Source of the DNA: Rhodopirellula sp.
GTDB lineage: Bacteria; Planctomycetota; Planctomycetia; Pirellulales; Thermoguttaceae
NCBI GenBank assembly: GCA_012728855.1
Contig: JAAYEH010000029.1
Location: 51,393-115,392 of the forward strand
DNA length: 64,000 bases
Direction: 5' to 3'
A model generated the notes under the pieces. It was not told the origin of the DNA and did no database searches. It worked only from the letters and a program-made list of their open reading frames with translations. This document shows, piece by piece, positions 43,380 to 52,948 of this stretch (its first letter is position 1; each line of letters begins with the position of its first letter). The position numbers and the translations under genes were made by a program.

Positions 43380-43425
43380 CTCTTAACGGCCATCGCTTGC
43401 CACGTTTCCTCTCACGAACCGGCGC

Positions 43426-44709
43426 CTACTCGAACCGCAACAGCGCATAGTTCTTCTTCCCCGATCGCAGCACCATCACCGTTTCGCTGGCCATGTCAGC
43501 CGGACCGAGGTTCGCATCGGCGCTGGTCACGCGCCGATTGTTGACGTAGGCGCCTCCCTGCCCGATCGTCCGGCGGGCCTCGCTCTTGGTCTTTGCCAAC
43601 CCGGCCTCGACCAGCGCGTCGATCACAGAAAGTCCCTCGCCGTCAAGCCGTTCCCGTAAGAGGCTCTTACTGGGCACGTCGGCGAAAATCGCCTGCAACT
43701 GGCCGTCGCTCAGCACGCTGATCTCCGCCCCAAAGAAGATCTCGGTGGCCCGCCTCGCCGTTTCCAGCCCCTCAGATCCGTGAACCAGTCGCGTAATCTC
43801 TTCGGCCAGCCGCCGCTGCGCCAGACGGCGGCCTGGCTCGGTCGCATGGTCGGCGAGAATCGTCGCAATCTCTTCTTCGCCCAAGTCCGTGAAAAACCGC
43901 AAGCACTTGTCGACGACGGCGTCCTCAAGATTGATCCAGTACTGATAAAAGCGGTACGGGCTGGTCTTCTCCGCCGACAGCCAGACCGCGCCCGACTCGG
44001 ACTTGCCCATCTTCGTGCCGTCGCTCTTGGTCAAGAGCGGAATAGTGACGCCGTAGAGCTGAACCGATCGCAACCGCCTGGCCAGATCGATCCCCGCCGT
44101 GATGTTACCCCACTGGTCGCTCCCCCCCGCCTGCAACTCGCAGCCGTAGGCGTCGTAGAGATGGACGAAATCGTAGGCTTGCAGGAGCATGTAACTGAAC
44201 TCGGTATAACTCAAGCCGCTGTCGGTCCGCTCCAACCGGCTGCGGACCGAATCCTTGCTGAGCATAACGTTGACCGGAAAATGCTTGCCGATATCTCGCA
44301 AGAAACCGAGATAGCTGAATGCCCCCATCCAGTCGTAGTTGTTGACCAACAGCGCCGAGGTCTCCCCCCGGTCGAAATCGAGAAAACGCCGCATCTGTTC
44401 GGCCATGCCCGCGATGTTGGTCCGTAGCGTCTCCTCGGAAAGGAGGTTCCGTTCCTCGCTCTTGCCGCTGGGATCGCCGATCATGCCGGTGGCGCCGCCA
44501 ACCAAAGCAATCGGCCGGTGGCCGGCCTGCTGGAAGCGGCGAAGGGTCATCAAAGCCAGCAGATGGCCCACGTGGAGGCTATCGGCGGTAGGGTCGAAGC
44601 CGACATAGAGCGTGCGCGGCTTCTCGATCAGCCACCGCTGCATATCGACCCCTTCGGTGGTCTGGTTGATCAAGCCGCGCCAGGTCAGTTCGGAGAGGAT
44701 GTCTTGCAT
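43426..44709 (-). CDS. tyrS: Tyrosyl-tRNA synthetase
   Basis: 427 residues. Class I synthetase: HIGH motif as HVGHLLALM, the tyrosine-binding region YSYMLLQAYDFVHLY...LQAGGSDQWGNITAGIDL, and KMSKS as KMGKS. The C-terminal S4 RNA-binding domain is clear (SVIDALVEAGLAKTKSEARRTIGQGGAYVNNRRV). ATG 44709 starts the family domain. It follows ispD with 17 bp between. Confidence 0.97.
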   Translation of the reverse strand: MQDILSELTWRGLINQTTEGVDMQRWLIEKPRTLYVGFDPTADSLHVGHLLALMTLRRFQQAGHRPIALVGGATGMIGDPSGKSEERNLLSEETLRTNIAGMAEQMRRFLDFDRGETSALLVNNYDWMGAFSYLGFLRDIGKHFPVNVMLSKDSVRSRLERTDSGLSYTEFSYMLLQAYDFVHLYDAYGCELQAGGSDQWGNITAGIDLARRLRSVQLYGVTIPLLTKSDGTKMGKSESGAVWLSAEKTSPYRFYQYWINLEDAVVDKCLRFFTDLGEEEIATILADHATEPGRRLAQRRLAEEITRLVHGSEGLETARRATEIFFGAEISVLSDGQLQAIFADVPSKSLLRERLDGEGLSVIDALVEAGLAKTKSEARRTIGQGGAYVNNRRVTSADANLGPADMASETVMVLRSGKKNYALLRFE

Positions 44710-44726
44710 CGATGGCGATCCCTGGT

Positions 44727-45467
44727 CTACTTCCACATGTCGTCGTCTGCAAAGGGGTGCATGGGGCCGAGGCCTTTCGGCTTGGGAAGAGCCTTCAGGG
44801 CTTGCTCCGCCAGTCGCAGATCTTCTCGAGTGGTAATCTTGAGATTCAAAGAGGAGCCCAACACAACCGCCACTTTTTCCCCCAGCCGCTCAACGAGTTG
44901 CGCCTCGTCGGTTGCCTGGAAATCCCCCCGCTTCGCATATGCCTCAAGCAGCAGTTCGCGGTGAAAAACTTGCGGTGTCTGCGCCTCCCAGAGCCCGGCG
45001 CGAGGAACCGTCTCTTCAATGGTGTGGCCGGAACCGACGCGCTTGAGAGTCCCCGCGATGGGAATCGCGAGAATTGCCGCTTTGGAGCGCTGGGCCGCCT
45101 CAAAAACCTTATCAACCCAAGCGTCAGTCAGGCATGGGCGTGCGGCGTCGTGGACGCAGATGAATTCCACGTCCGGTTTCACGCGGGCCAGCGCGTTTTG
45201 CACGGAGTCCGCTCGTTCGGCCCCCCCCGGGACCACTTCGATCCCCAGAATGGCAACGTTCGAGGCGAACTTGAAGTTAAACTCCTCGCGATCCTCGGGC
45301 GAGATGACCAGGATCGTTTGCACCACATCCTTGCGATTAATAAACCGCTCGGCCGAATGCAGCCATACCGCTCGATTGGCGAGCGGCGCGAATGGCTTCT
45401 TGTAGTGCTTGTCCTGAAAGCGGCTGCTGCGGCCGGCAGCCGCCAGGATTACGGCGAACTTGGCCAC
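44727..45467 (-). CDS. ispD: 2-C-methyl-D-erythritol 4-phosphate cytidylyltransferase (IspD-like)
   Basis: 246 residues. The nucleotide-binding start VILAAAGRSSRFQDKHYKKPFAPL, ICVHDAARPCLTD and ETVPRAGLWEAQTPQVFHRELL...ATDEAQLVERLG match IspD. It activates MEP with CTP in isoprenoid synthesis. The start loop is longer than E. coli's GxGxRMG and reads RSSRF...KKPF, so a related sugar cytidylyltransferase cannot be fully excluded. Confidence 0.9.
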   Translation of the reverse strand: MAKFAVILAAAGRSSRFQDKHYKKPFAPLANRAVWLHSAERFINRKDVVQTILVISPEDREEFNFKFASNVAILGIEVVPGGAERADSVQNALARVKPDVEFICVHDAARPCLTDAWVDKVFEAAQRSKAAILAIPIAGTLKRVGSGHTIEETVPRAGLWEAQTPQVFHRELLLEAYAKRGDFQATDEAQLVERLGEKVAVVLGSSLNLKITTREDLRLAEQALKALPKPKGLGPMHPFADDDMWK

Positions 45468-45552
45468 GGCTTACACTCCCTCTCGACGGTGAGCATCCTG
45501 GAAAGTCCTAATTGTCCCGTTTTTCGGGGGGGAGTCAAGGCAAGGCCGTGCC

Positions 45553-45667
45553 CCGTAGGTCCAGCCTGCCGGGCTGGACCTGATCCGCCGCGGGCCGCCT
45601 CAAGCCAAGGAGCAACCATGCGGATCATTCCGATATTCAGGTCAAGCCCGGCAGGCTGGACCTACGG
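45553..45667. repeat. 115-bp palindromic element, TAGGTCCAGCCTGCCGGGC family
   Basis: Arms of about 29 bp (CCGTAGGTCCAGCCTGCCGG.. / ..CCGGCAGGCTGGACCTACGG) differ at one position. GTGCC flanks it directly on both sides (45548-45552 and 45668-45672), a possible 5-bp target duplication. The TAG inside its right end is the stop codon of the neighbouring dehydrogenase gene. Confidence 0.75.
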
Positions 45668-47005
45668 GTGCCACCGACCGCCTTCGGCTCTCATTGCCTG
45701 CAAAAGCCGCGGCGGAGTCATCCGCGGACCGAGCGAGCCCAGCGGTCGGACCAACTCGACGAGCCGGCCCGCGCCGATGGTGTCGGCCCACCAGAGCAAT
45801 CCCCCGCGAGCCGTCGGAAATCCCAGTCCGAATAGCGCCCCCAGGTCGATCTCGCGTGGATCGTAGACGACATGCTCCTCCAGAAGTCGTGCTGCCTCCA
45901 GCACCATCGGCAGCAGCAGGCGGCAGAGGATCGCGTCGGTCGTCCACTCCCGAGGCCCGCGCGTCCAAGTTGCGATGAGGTCCGCCATCGCCTTCCGTGG
46001 CGGTTCCTGCCGAGACGCATCTTCATAGTCGAAAAATCCGACGCCCGACTTTCGCCCCAGTCGTCCGGACTTGACCATGCTGATCAACAGCGGTGACGCG
46101 ACGACGCGGTCGGGAAACGCCTCCCACAGCACCCGCCCGGCCTGGAGCGTTGTATCCAGTCCGATCTCATCCATCAATCGCAGCGGTCCCTTGGCCATCC
46201 CGAACTCGGTGGCCGCCGACTCAATCTGTTCGACCGTGGCGCCTTCCAAGAGCAGTTCCAGCGATTCGGTCAAGTAAGGCACGAGCATTCGGTTCACGAG
46301 AAACCCCGGACCGTCGCCGACGACCACCGGAATCTTGTCGATCGACCTGGCCAATGCGATTGCGATATCCACGGTGGCGTCGCTCGTTTTCGGGCCGCGG
46401 ATGATCTCCACCAAGGGACGCTGGCGAACAGGATGAAAGAAATGGATACCGACGAACCGTTCGGGTGACGACAGCCCCCGGGCCAGCCGGGCCAGTGGAA
46501 TCGTCGAGGTGTTGGATGCCAACACGGCATCGTCGCCAAGTCTTGGCTCGATGCGAGCGTAGACCTGCAGTTTTGCCGCCGGAGTCTCAATCACCGACTC
46601 CAGGACGACGTCGCAGCCCTCCATCCCCTGCTCGCCGGCTGTAACGGTGACAAGTCGCTCCACCTCTTGTCGCGCGGCCCCATACGACTTACCCCGGGCG
46701 TAAATCCCGTTGACGATACCATTCATCGCCGCGTCCACCGCCGCCGGACTGCTGTCGGTGATGGTGACCTTCAGTCCGTGCTCGACGCAGGCGGCGGCAA
46801 TGGCCGTGCCCATCAACCCCGCTCCCACAATCCCCACCGAGCGGACCGACCGCTGCCCGCCGGCGAATCGCCGTTCGGCTCGCGACCACTCGAGCATCGA
46901 ACGAACGTGCGATTCCGCGGCGCGGCAACTGGATTCGTCAGGAACTCGAAATACGTCCGGCAACAAACCTCGTCTCCGTAGCTCGCCCCTTACAACCCGC
47001 TGCAT
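45662..47005 (-). CDS. 3-hydroxyacyl-CoA dehydrogenase
   Basis: 447 residues. The NAD-binding fold starts at about residue 62 (VGIVGAGLMGTAIAAACVEHGLKVTITD). The catalytic His lies in FVGIHFFHPVRQRPLVEII, with SNTSTIPLARLA before it, and the C-terminal helical domains hold VVVGDGPGFLVNRMLVPYLTESLELL and GFFDYED, then a second half. This matches the dehydrogenase part of FadB/FadJ without the hydratase; about 60 extra N-terminal residues look like a residual linker. It oxidises 3-hydroxyacyl-CoA in beta-oxidation. It overlaps the upstream HEAT gene, and its stop lies in a palindromic element. Confidence 0.9.
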   Translation of the reverse strand: MQRVVRGELRRRGLLPDVFRVPDESSCRAAESHVRSMLEWSRAERRFAGGQRSVRSVGIVGAGLMGTAIAAACVEHGLKVTITDSSPAAVDAAMNGIVNGIYARGKSYGAARQEVERLVTVTAGEQGMEGCDVVLESVIETPAAKLQVYARIEPRLGDDAVLASNTSTIPLARLARGLSSPERFVGIHFFHPVRQRPLVEIIRGPKTSDATVDIAIALARSIDKIPVVVGDGPGFLVNRMLVPYLTESLELLLEGATVEQIESAATEFGMAKGPLRLMDEIGLDTTLQAGRVLWEAFPDRVVASPLLISMVKSGRLGRKSGVGFFDYEDASRQEPPRKAMADLIATWTRGPREWTTDAILCRLLLPMVLEAARLLEEHVVYDPREIDLGALFGLGFPTARGGLLWWADTIGAGRLVELVRPLGSLGPRMTPPRLLQAMRAEGGRWHP

Positions 47006-49017
47006 TGTTCGACATGCCAGCGTTTCCACAACGCGATGCGATCGGCAAACCTCGGCGACTCGCCGTCCGGGCCGGTCACATCATGGCCGACCACCTTCGG
47101 CAGGCTCGCCAGCGCCGCTACTCGGATGCTCTGGCGGTCGTCCAACAGGCGAATCAGCGCCGGCACAAAAGACCGGTCGGGCACGTCGCCCATGGCGACG
47201 GCCACGCGGCGGCGGACCCGTTCATCGTTGCTGTAAGACAGCCGTTCCAGTGCGGCTCGGCCCGCTTCGTCGCCCAGGCGGGCCAAGGCAACCGCCGTAT
47301 CCAGTCGGACCATTTCGTTCGACGAGGCAAGCAGACGCCGTAGCGGCCCGCTATCGTCCAGCCGCCCCAATTGTCCGAGCGCCGCAGCGGCGGCGGCGGC
47401 GGCCACGGTGTCGTTCGGATCCTTAAGCGCGGGAATCAGCAGAGCCGCATGACCGGCCGCCGGGTGACCGGCCAGATGCTCGCACGCGCGGCGGCGAACC
47501 TCCGGCGCCGGATGCCCGATGGCGATCGCCGCCAGCCGGACCGCCGGCTCACTGCCGTCCCCCGCCATTGCCGTCAGCACGCTCTGCCACACCAGCGCGT
47601 CGGTCTCCGTCGATGCGACCTCGGCCAGCCGCGTCATCGCCAGACGGCCAATCGGCTCTTTCCTGCTCATTTCCGCTAACCGCCCTGCCGCATGGCGACG
47701 GGCAACGGCATCGTCCGACCGCATCCGCTCCAACTCGGCGAACACCGGCAGCAGCAACGGCAAGACCTCGCCATACACGACCTCAGGCAACGGCCCTGAC
47801 CGCTGCCGTGCCAGATGCTCCAACGATTCGATCGCGTCCCGCCCCATCCCTTTCAGTTCTGCCACGGCTTGCGAACACTCTTCCGGCGACGGGTTGGCGT
47901 TGGAAATCCGCTCGACAAGTTGTTCGACGCGGGCAAGTTTCCGCGGCGTCGACTCCGCGACTGGTTCCGATGCCGCCGCCAGCGTCGCCTCGTCCACAAA
48001 GCCGATCTGCTCACGGAATTGCCGCCGCAGCTCTTCCAGCGTTTCCGCACGGCGGTCCGGGGGAGCATCGACCGGGAATTGCCCGGCGGGCGGCCATCGC
48101 CGCGCGAGTTGCTCGGCGGCCGATTTTCGCGTCATGTAGACCGCACGGCCCATCGCGTCCAACAGCAGGGGGCCGGCCTGCTCGAGCGGCCAATCGGCGA
48201 TCGACGCGACCGTCTGCTGCTGCACCGGAGCGCTGGGGTCATCGAGCATCGTGGCGGCAACCGCCGCCGCGCCACGGTCGGGAAACTTGGCGACGGCTTC
48301 GGCTACAGCGAGCCGCACTCGCCACGACTTGTCGCCGGCCGCGCTGAGCACCGCCTTTTCACAGCCGAGCGAAGCCAGCGACTTCACGGCCGCCGCTCGC
48401 ATCAACTCGGAATCGTGGTCCAGAATGGCCTCGAGCGGTCCGCTCGCGTCGTCTGCCGGCAAATCGCCCAAGGCGGCGACCGCGGCCAACCGCACGTGCA
48501 AATCGTGATCGTCCAGCGCGGCGACCACATAGTCGTCGGCCTCCGGCCGGCCGGACCGGGCCACCAGCGGTAGGGCCGCCGCGCGCACGCGCGGGTCCGG
48601 GTCGTCACGCCGATCAAGGATGTCAGCGTCAAGCGAGACATCCGCAGAGCCGTCCCTCGGGACGTGCGTTTCGGACTTTGGCTCCGGTGACGGACTCTCC
48701 AGCAGCGTCACTTCGCCACCGGGCAGGCTCGGTACTGCATCCACCGCCGGAATTCGCCAAGGGCAGCCGGTCGACGCGACCACGCAGAGCAGCAAGAAAA
48801 CGCGTAGAAACCAGTAGGGGTTGGGAGTCTTTTTCCAGGTCGCCCCCACCGCCGCTCGGCGCAGCCCACACAAGTGGAGGCCGACACGGAACAATACTCC
48901 CCACCCCTTTGAACTTGGATAGTCCGTGGCTTTCACAAGAACCAACACGTCAGGCAATTCCTTTTGCCAAGCGCAACCTTCGGCGTTGCCCGGCTCCCGC
49001 GACTGCTCATCTCTCAA
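46990..49017 (-). CDS. HEAT-repeat protein, probably exported lipoprotein
   Basis: Up to 675 residues. A lipoprotein-like signal (VFLLLCVVASTGC) occurs about 65-80 residues in, followed by many HEAT/PBS-lyase repeats (DPDPRVRAAALPLV, DHDLHVRLAAVAALGDL, DPNDTVAAAAAAAALGQL, YSNDERVRRRVAVAMGDV). These form a curved protein-binding solenoid. The start is uncertain: the frame opens at TTG 49017, overlapping the upstream stop, but codons before the signal cross the palindrome at 48817-48907 and look non-native. Confidence 0.8.
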   Translation of the reverse strand: MRDEQSREPGNAEGCAWQKELPDVLVLVKATDYPSSKGWGVLFRVGLHLCGLRRAAVGATWKKTPNPYWFLRVFLLLCVVASTGCPWRIPAVDAVPSLPGGEVTLLESPSPEPKSETHVPRDGSADVSLDADILDRRDDPDPRVRAAALPLVARSGRPEADDYVVAALDDHDLHVRLAAVAALGDLPADDASGPLEAILDHDSELMRAAAVKSLASLGCEKAVLSAAGDKSWRVRLAVAEAVAKFPDRGAAAVAATMLDDPSAPVQQQTVASIADWPLEQAGPLLLDAMGRAVYMTRKSAAEQLARRWPPAGQFPVDAPPDRRAETLEELRRQFREQIGFVDEATLAAASEPVAESTPRKLARVEQLVERISNANPSPEECSQAVAELKGMGRDAIESLEHLARQRSGPLPEVVYGEVLPLLLPVFAELERMRSDDAVARRHAAGRLAEMSRKEPIGRLAMTRLAEVASTETDALVWQSVLTAMAGDGSEPAVRLAAIAIGHPAPEVRRRACEHLAGHPAAGHAALLIPALKDPNDTVAAAAAAAALGQLGRLDDSGPLRRLLASSNEMVRLDTAVALARLGDEAGRAALERLSYSNDERVRRRVAVAMGDVPDRSFVPALIRLLDDRQSIRVAALASLPKVVGHDVTGPDGESPRFADRIALWKRWHVEQCSGL
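48817..48907. repeat. Diverged palindromic element at the 5' end of the HEAT gene
   Basis: GGGGTTGGGAGTCTTTTTCC and GGAACAATACTCCCCACCCC are imperfect inverted ends, related to the perfect element at 29186-29250. The interior (GTCGCCCCCACC / AGTGGAGGCCGAC) is also partly palindromic. Confidence 0.6.
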
Positions 49018-50609
49018 GTCGCCGGCGCTGGCGCGCCGGCATTGCTCCCGGCGGCGGCCGGTTTATCCACGGCCGTCCGCATCTGCTTGGCCTGCTCCTT
49101 GAGTTGGGAGACGAGTGGCTCGTACCCCAGGTCGTCATTGCTGCAAAGGTTCTTCACAGCGTCCAACTTCTGGGCCAGAGCATCGACGAATTGCTTCTGC
49201 TGCGGTTCGACGGCCGCCGCTACGATTCCCTTCGATTGCTCGTCGGCTCCGCCGGAAACGCCGCTGATCGCAGCAGCCATGCGGTCCATCAGGCGACGGC
49301 GCAAAACCAGAGAATGCTCCTTCTCCAACTCTTTCAATTCATCTTCCTGCTTGGGAGGAGCGCCCATTCCGGGCATTCCCGGCGCGCCCATCATCATCGG
49401 GTCCATCATCATGCCTTCCATCCCCGGCATCCCCATTCCCATTGTCGCCGCCGTTCCCTTCTTTTCCGCCAGCAATTGCTCAAAATCGGGAATCTCGCGA
49501 TCTGCCTCCGCCTCCAACGCGTCGAGCGCGAGCTTGCCCACCTGCGAAGCCAACTCGGTCGCGTTGACGGCGACACCTCGGTAGTTGAGCTTTCCCAACG
49601 CGCGCGACGCTGCCGAACGAGTAATAAAGGAAGCAGAGGAATCGCCAGCAATTTCCGCCAATGCCTTGGCAACCTCGCCGTCTTGCCCCGGCGACCGCAA
49701 CTCTCCCAGCACATCACAAGCCAGCGCGCGGATCCAGGCGTGTCCCTCGGCGCTGCGGCCGGGAGCGACCTTCGTCGTCGCCACCTTGAGCATCGAGGGG
49801 ATCACCTGCTGACTGACCACTTGCTGATCGGCGATGCCCAGAATGGCATGGCTATTGAGCCCGACCAACGCAGCGACGCGTATGGCGTCGAGCACCGTCG
49901 GTTCGGCCGAGTTGACCAACTCCAGCAGAAGCGACAGAGCAGCCGGCAGGGGGACCGGCGGTGTCCTCACATCCTGCGCTTCCTTCGCATACAAGTCGCC
50001 CAGCGCCAGCGTCGCGTTGACGCGGACCGCCGGATGGTAGTGCCCCTTCACCAGTTTAGTCAGGTAGGCCAGCGAAAGTTGAATGAGCCGGTCGTGCGGC
50101 GGCCCACCGCCCTTGCCGGCCTGCGCCTCCACCCGCAGATCCTTGCGGAAATCGGGCAGTGCATTCTGATAGTTTTCTTGGGTCCAACGCGGGAAGGCAT
50201 ACTTGTTGTAGTATTCTTCGAAGGCTTGCTGCTGGCCGGCTTGAAAACTATTGTCGCGGAGATTCTTCACCACGTCGCTCCGTCGCCGCTTGAGGTTTTC
50301 GTCGACGGGATCCGTCACAAAAGGCTTTTGCTCGGCCACTTTCGGCTTGGCAGGTTCCGCGACGCCCGCGGCCGGAGCGGCAGCCGGCTCGGCTGGCTCC
50401 AAACCGGGATCGTCCTGCGGCTGAGCCACCGCAGCCGGAGCGGCGGCGCCAGGTTCGGCCGGCTTAGCGGCCGCCGCGGGCCCGGCGGCGCCGGGCTGAC
50501 CGGTACCCGGCTGCGGATTTTGCGCCAAGTTCAACGAGGTCATCAACGTCCAGATACAAATCGCCGAAGCGATACGACTTCCGGAATTCCTGCAATTGAC
50601 AATGGGCAT
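49014..50609 (-). CDS. Secreted HEAT-like protein with Ala/Pro and Met-rich segments
   Basis: 531 residues: a signal-like start (SAICIWTLMTSLNLAQ), an Ala/Pro-rich linker (about 30-95), then helical repeats (HYHPAVRVNATLALGDLYA, SAEPTVLDAIRVAALVGLNSHA, SFITRSAASRALGKLNYRG). A striking methionine-rich stretch, MGMGMPGMEGMMMDPMMMGAPG, follows at about 400-425, then a charged C-terminal helix pair. It is coupled to the next HEAT protein by overlap. Met-rich stretches can bind copper, but here a flexible linker is as likely. Function unknown. Confidence 0.75.
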   Translation of the reverse strand: MPIVNCRNSGSRIASAICIWTLMTSLNLAQNPQPGTGQPGAAGPAAAAKPAEPGAAAPAAVAQPQDDPGLEPAEPAAAPAAGVAEPAKPKVAEQKPFVTDPVDENLKRRRSDVVKNLRDNSFQAGQQQAFEEYYNKYAFPRWTQENYQNALPDFRKDLRVEAQAGKGGGPPHDRLIQLSLAYLTKLVKGHYHPAVRVNATLALGDLYAKEAQDVRTPPVPLPAALSLLLELVNSAEPTVLDAIRVAALVGLNSHAILGIADQQVVSQQVIPSMLKVATTKVAPGRSAEGHAWIRALACDVLGELRSPGQDGEVAKALAEIAGDSSASFITRSAASRALGKLNYRGVAVNATELASQVGKLALDALEAEADREIPDFEQLLAEKKGTAATMGMGMPGMEGMMMDPMMMGAPGMPGMGAPPKQEDELKELEKEHSLVLRRRLMDRMAAAISGVSGGADEQSKGIVAAAVEPQQKQFVDALAQKLDAVKNLCSNDDLGYEPLVSQLKEQAKQMRTAVDKPAAAGSNAGAPAPAT

Positions 50610-50872
50610 GGCTCACGCAACCTCTAGCGCCGAACGGCTTTTGGAACAGTTACTCCACGTTGTCCAGGCTACCACCGCCAGGGTGGCGGTGTCAAGCGTA
50701 TTGCACGGGAAAGGCTGACGGCACCTTCTAGCCCATCCGGCGGACGTTTGACAGACCAGGCCGGGCATGTTTAGAGTAGGGTGAGTGCCAGGTTCCATTC
50801 GGCAAGGAAGAACAACTTCGGCCCGTCGCCGATGCAATCTCCAACGTCTATCCCGGCCCGTAAGCAAAGTGG

Positions 50873-51832
50873 ATGCGAATGACGCTCCTCTATTCCAACG
50901 ATACGTTCCTGCACCACGAAACCGGGCTCCACCCCGAGAGCGCGGACCGCATTCGCGAGATCCCCTCGCATCTCGAAAAAGCCGGTCTCGATCGCCGCTG
51001 CAAGCAACCCGAATGGGAGCCGATCCCGCGGCACCAGATCGCGCGGGTCCACTCGTTGCGCTACGTCGATGAAGTTTGGGCGATGGCCAAATCGGGCGGC
51101 GGCGACCTCGACGTCGACACGGTCTGCAGCCCCTCCTCCTATGACGTGGCCCTGCGAGCGGCCGGATGCGTCTCTGACGCCTCCCAGCGGATCCTTGGCG
51201 GCGAAGACAACCAGGCCCTTTGCCTCGTTCGACCGCCGGGGCACCATGCACTGGCCAGTCGTGCCATGGGTTTCTGTCTGTTCAACAACGTGGCCATTGC
51301 GGCCAAGGCAGCCGTCGACGAGATGGGACTCGATCGCGTCCTCATCGTCGATTGGGACATCCACCACGGCAACGGCACCCAGGCAACCTTCTGGGAAGAC
51401 CCTCGCGTCGGATTCTTCTCCATCCACCGCTGCCCCTTCTTCCCCGGAACCGGCATGGAAGACGAGACCGGTTCGGGCGACGGGCTGGGCGCAACGCTCA
51501 ACCTGCCCGTCGCTTTCGGCATCTCCCGCAAAGATTACCTCGCGCTATTTGGTCTCGGGCTGGAACGATTCGCGGCCAAGATCAAGCCCCAACTGATCTT
51601 CATCAGCGCGGGCTGGGACACGCACCGCCTCGATCCGGTCGGCAATCTCGGCCTCGAGGTGGAAGACTATGCCACAATGACCAACATGGTGCTCGACATC
51701 GCCGACAGCTACTGCGGTGGTAAGTTGATCAGTGTGTTGGAAGGGGGTTACGATCCGCGAATTGTGGCGGAGTCTGTCGTGGTCCACCTCGACGAAATGC
51801 TCAAAAGACAGGAGTCGAGAGCTGAGAGTTGA
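50873..51832 (+). CDS. Histone deacetylase / acetoin utilisation family hydrolase
   Basis: 319 residues, arginase-like deacetylase fold. Active-site signatures: RPPGHHALASRAMGFCLFNN (paired His), VLIVDWDIHHGNGTQ (zinc Asp and His), FISAGWDTHRLDP (second Asp), and LEGGYD. Bacterial members deacetylate proteins, polyamines or acetoin-derived substrates; the substrate cannot be told here. ATG 50873 or 50879 are both possible. Confidence 0.92.
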   Translation: MRMTLLYSNDTFLHHETGLHPESADRIREIPSHLEKAGLDRRCKQPEWEPIPRHQIARVHSLRYVDEVWAMAKSGGGDLDVDTVCSPSSYDVALRAAGCVSDASQRILGGEDNQALCLVRPPGHHALASRAMGFCLFNNVAIAAKAAVDEMGLDRVLIVDWDIHHGNGTQATFWEDPRVGFFSIHRCPFFPGTGMEDETGSGDGLGATLNLPVAFGISRKDYLALFGLGLERFAAKIKPQLIFISAGWDTHRLDPVGNLGLEVEDYATMTNMVLDIADSYCGGKLISVLEGGYDPRIVAESVVVHLDEMLKRQESRAES

Positions 51833-51895
51833 GAGCCAGTTCGTCCGGCGGGCTCTTGATACCGAACGAGCGTCACTGCACTTTCTCGTCATCTC

Positions 51896-52948
51896 TTAAC
51901 GGCCATCTTCTGCCCCTTCGTCCCCCAATCTTCGACCGCTGACCCGGAACTGCACCGTCGGCGGGCGTTGCTCGAGGGTCGTGTGTCGGCCGCGCCACCA
52001 CCAGGCGCCGTTCTGGAGGAAATCGCGCGTGCGGTTGCCGCCGCTGCGGTCCACCAGTTCGATGTCGCTGGTGCGGCAGAGAGCCACTCGCCGGTTGTCG
52101 AGCGAGCCGAAATAGTAGCGACGGCTGAACCAATTCTGATCACCCAAGGAAGCGTCCACGGGGATCCATTGGCCCTCGGGCAACAGGAACTCGGCCCAAC
52201 AGTGCCAGCCATCGGTCCGATCGGCCCAGAAACCGGAAACGAGTCGCGCCGGCACTCCGGCGGCCCGACACAGCGCCACGAAAAGCGCGCTGTAGTCGCC
52301 GCACTCGCCGTGCCCCTTCTCCAGGCACCAAGCGGCGCCGCCGAAGCCCTCGATCAGTTGATACTCGACGTTCTCAAGCACCCAATCGTAAGCCGCACGG
52401 GCGATCTCGACCGGATCGGTCTTTTGACCTCGCAGCTTCTCCGCTTGTTCGATGATCGCCGGGTGGTCGCTTTCGATCTTCCGCTCGGGCCGCGTGAAGA
52501 GGCGATAGGCGTCGGCATTCGCATATCGGGGCGGTCCATTGCGAGCAAGTCTCGCCAGGTCGGTGGCGATTCGTCGCACGGTAACTTCATACGATACTTC
52601 CAGAACCATCGATGCTCCGGGCCTGGGCAGATCCTTCTTTCCGTAGAACTTCGCCACACGGGCCAGACCGTTGGCCTCGCGCACGATCGGCACACGAGGC
52701 CGAACCTCGATCGATTGCACCGTCTGCTCGGGTGCGTCCTGCGGAACCGGGATCCATAGCTCCAGCGACTCGAGTTGCACATCGCCGTTTTGGAAATCAC
52801 CGCGATGCACCACGTGATAGCGTCGTTCGTCGCCGTACCGGATCCACGAACCGTCTTCCTGTCCCATTGCCGGCGACTGGCCGAACGCCAGACCGGCCAG
52901 TGAACCCACCCCGACTGCCAATACTTGACGTCGAGTGAATCGAACCAT
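51896..52948 (-). CDS. Exported transglutaminase-like protein
   Basis: 350 residues. A Tat-like signal (TRRQVLAVGVGSLAGLAFG), a beta-rich N-terminal part, and a transglutaminase-like core. The catalytic triad is visible: Cys in GHGECGDYSALFVALCRAAGVPARLVSGF, His in GWHCWAEFLLP, Asp in IPVDASLG. Such proteins act as peptidases or cross-linkers outside the cytoplasm; the substrate is unknown. It is divergent from the URO-D-like gene. Confidence 0.88.
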   Translation of the reverse strand: MVRFTRRQVLAVGVGSLAGLAFGQSPAMGQEDGSWIRYGDERRYHVVHRGDFQNGDVQLESLELWIPVPQDAPEQTVQSIEVRPRVPIVREANGLARVAKFYGKKDLPRPGASMVLEVSYEVTVRRIATDLARLARNGPPRYANADAYRLFTRPERKIESDHPAIIEQAEKLRGQKTDPVEIARAAYDWVLENVEYQLIEGFGGAAWCLEKGHGECGDYSALFVALCRAAGVPARLVSGFWADRTDGWHCWAEFLLPEGQWIPVDASLGDQNWFSRRYYFGSLDNRRVALCRTSDIELVDRSGGNRTRDFLQNGAWWWRGRHTTLEQRPPTVQFRVSGRRLGDEGAEDGR

